Shown here: positions 36,946-40,384 of the stretch, piece by piece
Numbering within the stretch: position 1 is the stretch's first letter
How the letters are laid out: the number at the start of each line of letters is the position of its first letter
Source: Rhodospirillaceae bacterium
Lineage (GTDB): Bacteria; Pseudomonadota; Alphaproteobacteria; Rhodospirillales; Casp-alpha2
DNA length: 40,384 nucleotides
Direction of reading: 5' to 3'
NCBI GenBank assembly: GCA_002706405.1
Contig: PALN01000074.1
Coordinates: 1 to 40,384, forward strand
The notes under the pieces: generated by a model
Seen by the model: only the letters and a program-made list of their open reading frames with translations
Database searches by the model: none
Told to the model about the DNA's origin: nothing
Made by a program: the position numbers and the translations under genes

Positions 36946-37325
36946 TGCAGAGCGTTCGCCAACACACCGCCGCTTCGCGGGCTTACGGCCGGGCGCATCA
37001 TTCGGTCATCTCCGGCCGGCCGGCCGAGGCCGAGGCCTTCGCCCGTGCCGCCGCCGTCCTGCGCGAGGCCGCCGAACAGCCCCATGACCGGACGCTTCTG
37101 GCCCGAGCCCTCGGCTATAATCAGAAACTTTGGACGGTCGTTCAGGCCGAGGCGTCGGATCCGGGGCATCCCGCGCCGGCCGACATGCGGGACGACATGC
37201 TGTCCCTTGCCCGGTTCATGGACCGCGCCACGGCTGAGGCCCTGGCGGCGGCCGAGCCGCACCTGGACGGCATGATCGCGATCAACGCCAGCCTGTCGTC
37301 CGGCCTGTTTGGCCGCCCGGCCTAG
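36945..37325 (+). CDS. flaF: Flagellar biosynthesis regulator FlaF
   Basis: A 126-residue FlaF, which in alphaproteobacteria is needed for flagellin production or secretion and can act against FlbT. The family pattern is the N-terminal AYGRAHHSVISGRPAEAEAFA and the NQKLWTVVQAE segment. The ATG at 36945 overlaps the flagellin TGA by one base (TGATG); a GTG at 36942 would add one residue. It is convergent with the hydrolase gene. Confidence 0.88.
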   Translation: MQSVRQHTAASRAYGRAHHSVISGRPAEAEAFARAAAVLREAAEQPHDRTLLARALGYNQKLWTVVQAEASDPGHPAPADMRDDMLSLARFMDRATAEALAAAEPHLDGMIAINASLSSGLFGRPA

Positions 37326-37439
37326 GCATCGCCTGAAACCCGGCCGGTGAGGGTGTAATCTTCTCCCGCCTTGGCGGCCTGAGTACGGATACCCCGAATA
37401 TCACGGCATACATGGCGGCCTCTTTCGGTGCCGCGGGCG

Positions 37440-38225
37440 TCAGGTGCCGAGGAAGTCCGTGACGTGGCGCAGGAACAGGTCGGGCGCTTCCGCATGGGCC
37501 CAATGGCCGACGCCGGGCAGGACCTCGACGCGGGCGGCGGGAAACAGACGCTCGATCTCGCCGTGATGATGCGGGCCGATATAATCGGACGCCCCGCCGG
37601 CGAGGAACAGGGCCGGCCCGTGGTAGCTATGGCCATGGGGCGGCGTATCGAAGTCCAACAAGGCGTCCATGGCGCCACTCAAGGCCGCCAGATTGACCCG
37701 CCAGGAAAAGCCGTCGGACCCGCTTTCCAGATTCTGCAACAGGAACGCCCGGATGCCCGGATTCTTCTCCACGGGGGCCAGTTGGGCGTCCGCCTCCTTG
37801 CGCGACGCGATCGCGGCCAGATCGATGGCGCGCAGCGCTTCGACATAATGGATGAACGTGCCGGGCGAAGGGGCGGGCGCGATGTCGACCACGGTCAGGC
37901 TGTCGACCAGTTCAGGATGGCTCAAGGCCAAGGTCATGGCGGCCTTGCCGCCCATGGAATGGCCGATGACGTCGGCGCTCCCCAAGCCGTGGGCGCGGAT
38001 GAACTGAGTGACGTCGGCGGCCAGGGCCGGGTAGGTCATCTCCGGAGCCCAGGGGCTTTCCCCGTGATTGCGCAGGTCCAGGCAGAGAACCCGGCGCTGC
38101 GCGGACAGGGCCTTGGCGATCGCCCCCCAGTTGCGCTTGGAGCCGAACAGGCCGTGCAGAATCACCAGCGGCTTGCCGGCGCCGTTGTCCGTGAAGGCGA
38201 GGGAAAGAGGGGTTGGGTCCGCCAT
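37440..38225 (-). CDS. Alpha/beta hydrolase (YbfF/ABHD11-like esterase)
   Basis: A 261-residue alpha/beta hydrolase. The oxyanion-hole HGLFGS (24-29), the nucleophile elbow GHSMGG with S90, and the likely triad partners D214 and H241 (GVGHWAHAE) are present. HGLFGSKRNW and LRNHGESPW match the YbfF/ABHD11 esterase group, which acts on acyl esters. Start ATG at 38225. It lies 38 bases after the M23 peptidase gene, in the same direction, so probably one transcript. Substrate unknown. Confidence 0.88.
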   Translation of the reverse strand: MADPTPLSLAFTDNGAGKPLVILHGLFGSKRNWGAIAKALSAQRRVLCLDLRNHGESPWAPEMTYPALAADVTQFIRAHGLGSADVIGHSMGGKAAMTLALSHPELVDSLTVVDIAPAPSPGTFIHYVEALRAIDLAAIASRKEADAQLAPVEKNPGIRAFLLQNLESGSDGFSWRVNLAALSGAMDALLDFDTPPHGHSYHGPALFLAGGASDYIGPHHHGEIERLFPAARVEVLPGVGHWAHAEAPDLFLRHVTDFLGT

Positions 38226-38263
38226 GGAGGTCCGCCGATTTCTTGGGGCGGCGCCCGGTCGGA

Positions 38264-39664
38264 TTATCGGGCGTCCGCCACGTCGTGTTGGATGTCTGCC
38301 TTCTGGTTATCGTTCAGGCGGGCGAACTGCAAGTCCATCTGGTCCTTGGCGGCCAGGAATCGCTTCAGTTCCTTGCCTGTGAGCTTGCGGCCCGAGGGCA
38401 TGCGCACGCTCAGCGGATTGACCTGCCGGCCGTCGACCAGAATTTCGTAATGCAGGTGCGGGCCCGTGGACCGGCCCGTGGTGCCGACATAGCCGATCAC
38501 TTCGCCCTGGCGCACCCGCTTGCCCCGGCTGATCCCGCGGGCGAAGCCCTTCATATGGGCATAAGCCGTGTGGTAGCGCCCGTTGTGGCGGATGTTGATG
38601 TAATTGCCGTAGCCGCCCTTGCGCCCGGCGAAGGACACGACGCCGTCGCCGGCGGCGTAGATCGGCGTGCCCCTGGAAGCGGCGAAGTCGACGCCGCGAT
38701 GCATCTTGGTATAGCCCAGGATCGGATGGCGGCGTTTGCCGAATCCGGACGACAAGCGGGCGCCGTCGATGGGCGTGCGCATCAGCGCCTTGCGGGCGCC
38801 CTGGCCCTTGTCGTCGAAATAGTCGACGTCGCCTTCGGCGGTGACGAAACGATAGAGCGGCCGGCGGTCGCCGGACAGGGTCAAGGCCGCGAAATGCACG
38901 GTGCCGGCATGGACCAGGCGGCCCGCTTCATCGCGCACTTCCTCGTATGTGACCTCGAACGCGTCGCCGGCGCGGATATCGCGCTGGAAATCGACGTCCC
39001 AGGAATAGATTCGGATCAGTTCGGCCAGCACGTTGGCCGGCAGGCCCTGGGCCTCGCCCGCCAGGTAGAGGGAACTGGTGATGGGGGCGGCGACACGGGC
39101 CAGGGAGCGTTTGACCTTCTTGGCTTCCTTGGCGGCGGTGAAGCTGTTGTCGGCGTGGCGCTTGACCACGATTTCGTGACGGAAGTCCGGCTCGAACCCG
39201 AAGCCCATGAAGGTGCCGGGCTTGGCGCTGGTGCGGGGGCCGTCGGGCCCGCCCTGGGGCGCGCGGAATCGGACGACGATCTTTTGCCCGGGCAGCAGAC
39301 GCCGGGGGTCGTAGGCGCCGGTGAAGGCGCGCATCGCCGCGTCGGCATCGGCACCGGTCACCCCGGCGCGGGCCAGGACGCCGGCCAGCGTTTCGCCGGG
39401 CCCGATGATCTCCGTGGCGCTGATCACGGCCGGGCCCTGATCGGCGGTGTCCGTCTCGCGGCTGCCGGGATGGATGATACGGTGCGTCGCCAGGCCCGCG
39501 GCCGCGGCCGGATGGCCCAGGCTCAAGGGCGCCAGCGCAAAGGTCGGTTCGCCGTCGTCACCGGCCAGCTTGTTCAGATGATTAGGGGTCTTCAATACCA
39601 GTCCGGCCGAGCCCAGAACGACACCGAAGAACGCTCCCGCCGCAAGGAGTGTCCGCATACGCAT
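38264..39664 (-). CDS. M23 family peptidoglycan peptidase
   Basis: A 466-residue LytM/NlpD-type peptidase that cuts peptide cross-links of peptidoglycan in the periplasm. A membrane anchor or signal (MRMRTLLAAGAFFGVVLGS) is followed by a LysM-like/OapA-type N-terminal region and the M23 domain with the zinc motif HRGVDF (H322, D326) and HLH (H403, H405). The ATG at 39664 was chosen because the membrane segment starts there; an in-frame ATG is at 39658. The frame is open back to 39856, but that part encodes the repeats described separately. Confidence 0.9.
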   Translation of the reverse strand: MRMRTLLAAGAFFGVVLGSAGLVLKTPNHLNKLAGDDGEPTFALAPLSLGHPAAAAGLATHRIIHPGSRETDTADQGPAVISATEIIGPGETLAGVLARAGVTGADADAAMRAFTGAYDPRRLLPGQKIVVRFRAPQGGPDGPRTSAKPGTFMGFGFEPDFRHEIVVKRHADNSFTAAKEAKKVKRSLARVAAPITSSLYLAGEAQGLPANVLAELIRIYSWDVDFQRDIRAGDAFEVTYEEVRDEAGRLVHAGTVHFAALTLSGDRRPLYRFVTAEGDVDYFDDKGQGARKALMRTPIDGARLSSGFGKRRHPILGYTKMHRGVDFAASRGTPIYAAGDGVVSFAGRKGGYGNYINIRHNGRYHTAYAHMKGFARGISRGKRVRQGEVIGYVGTTGRSTGPHLHYEILVDGRQVNPLSVRMPSGRKLTGKELKRFLAAKDQMDLQFARLNDNQKADIQHDVADAR

Positions 39665-39683
39665 AAGAAGTCTGATACCCCGT

Positions 39684-39765
39684 TTTGCCCAGTCGGTTGT
39701 CCGCTCGCCCGCGAGACAGCCGTCGTTTGCCCAGTCAGGACGCCGCCGCTTCTTCGTTTGCCCAG
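39684..39765. repeat. Three phased direct repeats upstream of the M23 gene
   Basis: The 9-base core TTTGCCCAG (CTGGGCAAA on the gene's strand) occurs three times: 39684-39692, 39726-39734 and 39757-39765, starting 42 and 31 bases apart. This is close to four and three turns of DNA, so all sit on one face of the helix. They lie 20 to 100 bases upstream of the M23 start. A possible -10 (TATAAA, complement of 39784-39789) lies beyond them. Confidence 0.55.
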
Positions 39766-39892
39766 GCGGCGGGCCCGTACGTACATTTATAAAGCGCCGC
39801 GGAATCGGTCGGTCAGCCTTGTCCGATGCCGAATTCCCCGCACTTTCGCCTAACAATGTGTGGGGGACTGGGTGTTGTCAAGCATCGATCAG

Positions 39893-39954
39893 TGATTCAT
39901 TCATAAGAATCAACATTATAGAAGATGACGCTTATATATTGTTTCATATAAGGC
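39893..39954. promoter_or_regulatory. AT-rich block with two dyads
   Basis: TGATTC-N8-GAATCA (39893-39912) and TTATAT-N8-ATATAA (39931-39950, with CGC and GCG outside) lie in an AT-rich stretch that stands out from the GC-rich surroundings. TCAACA (39910-39915) with TATATT (39934-39939) is a possible plus-strand promoter. Confidence 0.35.
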
Positions 39955-40079
39955 GCTTACGGCGCAGGAATTCAACGGGACTTCCGCTTCGCGGGCCGGG
40001 CGCGTCGCCCCAAAGCCGGCGGTGGTGCCGATGGCGGGCCGATTTGCCCCGACGATTCGTGATGCGGGGCGAATTTTTA
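39946..40079 (+). ncRNA. Candidate small RNA ending at an intrinsic terminator
   Basis: A weak promoter (TCAACA, 39910-39915; TATATT, 39934-39939) is followed about 130 bases later by a stem with a five-T tail (40046-40078). No coding gene lies on the plus strand here, so the terminator may end a short untranslated RNA. Start, end and existence are inferred. Alternatively the hairpin only insulates the rRNA promoter. Confidence 0.3.
40046..40078 (+). terminator. Intrinsic terminator upstream of the rRNA promoter
   Basis: GCCCCG (40046-40051) pairs with CGGGGC (40065-40070) around a 13-base loop, then GAATTTTT with a five-T run (40074-40078). It faces the plus strand, about 70 bases before the rRNA promoter. 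Confidence 0.6.
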
Positions 40080-40150
40080 CCCTTCATTAAGGGGATCTGC
40101 GGCGGATTTCCGGGCTTTTTCATTGATTGCAAGAAAATGACAAAAGAGGT

Positions 40151-40179
40151 TTGACAGGGCGCGGCAGCCTGCGTATAAC
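40151..40179 (+). promoter_or_regulatory. Consensus promoter of the rRNA operon
   Basis: TTGACA (40151-40156), exactly 17 bases, then TATAAC (40174-40179): an almost perfect sigma70 promoter, preceded by an A-rich stretch that could be an UP element (40129-40147). The rRNA leader that follows identifies it as an rrn promoter. Confidence 0.8.
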
Positions 40180-40384
40180 CCCGCCTCCACCAGCGACGGG
40201 GGCGACGGCGACAAACCGGCCGCCCCCAAAATTGCACCGGTGGCGGGGACTTAGGTTCCCGAATGAATTCGCGGTTTCGGCCGCACGGCTGTTTGACATT
40301 GTGGTTAAGGAAGGGATACGCGGGCGGCGTTTAGTGCGCTGTACGGGTAGGATTGGTTGCCGTTTTAGGTTTAGGTGGCGAAAA
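40180..40384 (+). other. Leader of a ribosomal RNA operon (16S gene beyond the window)
   Basis: The transcribed leader contains GCTGTTTGACATTGT (40288-40302), the boxA-like antitermination motif found upstream of alphaproteobacterial 16S genes, followed by GGGATACGCGGGCGGCG, also typical there. The mature 16S start is not inside the window, so no rRNA gene is called. Confidence 0.75.

Noticed and set aside
37326..37439. A minus-strand stretch after the hydrolase gene that translates into protein-like residues (KAGEDYTLTGRVSGD).
   Set aside because: This frame has no start codon, and the adjacent ATG frame with a good ribosome site gives only a short basic peptide. It may be a gene remnant, but I cannot support it.
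39819..40154. A 111-codon plus-strand ORF before the rRNA promoter.
   Set aside because: No clear ribosome site; it runs through the AT-rich dyads and the terminator, and the translation resembles no protein.

Overview
The window looks like chromosomal DNA of a high-GC, Gram-negative alphaproteobacterium, most likely of the Rhodospirillales type. The evidence is a set of alphaproteobacterial gene blocks: sfsA-map-radC, comF-grxC-nitrilase, ubiG back to back with lysC, ptsP, prfA-prmC-DUF4167-clpB, a DUF1178 gene, a homologue of the mitochondrial complex I assembly factor NDUFAF5, and a flagellin-flaF pair. I see no insertion sequence, prophage, CRISPR array or tRNA gene. Almost all of it is ordinary core genome; species cannot be assigned from the sequence alone.

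Layout. 1-2000 (minus): flavin reductase-like protein and an MFS transporter. 2125-5213: a small signalling group made of a class III nucleotide cyclase, a DUF2062 membrane protein and, facing them, a potassium channel with a cyclic-nucleotide-binding domain. An FNR/FixK-like box lies just upstream of the channel. 5257-8641 (minus): radC, map, sfsA and the NDUFAF5-like methyltransferase. 8651-10677 (plus): comF, grxC and a nitrilase-family amidase. 10787-14596: accessory genes, namely an OmpA-type porin, a secreted hypothetical protein, a TfdA-like dioxygenase and a divergent LysR regulator. 14593-19238: a methyltransferase, DUF1178, a beta-hydroxyacid dehydrogenase, an orphan histidine kinase and ubiG. 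19391-23125: lysC and ptsP. 23314-30636 (plus): a long co-directional run rodZ-ispG-hisS-hemA-prfA-prmC, with translational coupling at several joints. 30978-36030: DUF4167, a MOSC protein (minus), clpB and a zinc-ribbon methyltransferase. 36109-37325: flagellin and flaF. 37440-39664 (minus): an alpha/beta hydrolase and an M23 peptidase. The last 700 bases hold regulatory DNA and run into the promoter and leader of a ribosomal RNA operon whose 16S gene starts beyond the window.

How the genes work together. The rodZ-to-prmC run joins cell shape, isoprenoid synthesis, histidyl-tRNA charging, tetrapyrrole synthesis from glutamyl-tRNA, and translation termination (RF1 and the methylase of its GGQ motif). 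The glutamyl-tRNA reductase is notable because most studied alphaproteobacteria make 5-aminolevulinate by the other (ALAS) route. The most interesting candidates are the cyclase/channel group with its FNR-like box, three helically phased direct repeats in front of the M23 peptidase gene, and a possible small RNA with its own terminator just upstream of the rRNA promoter. All three are inferences from sequence and none has been tested.
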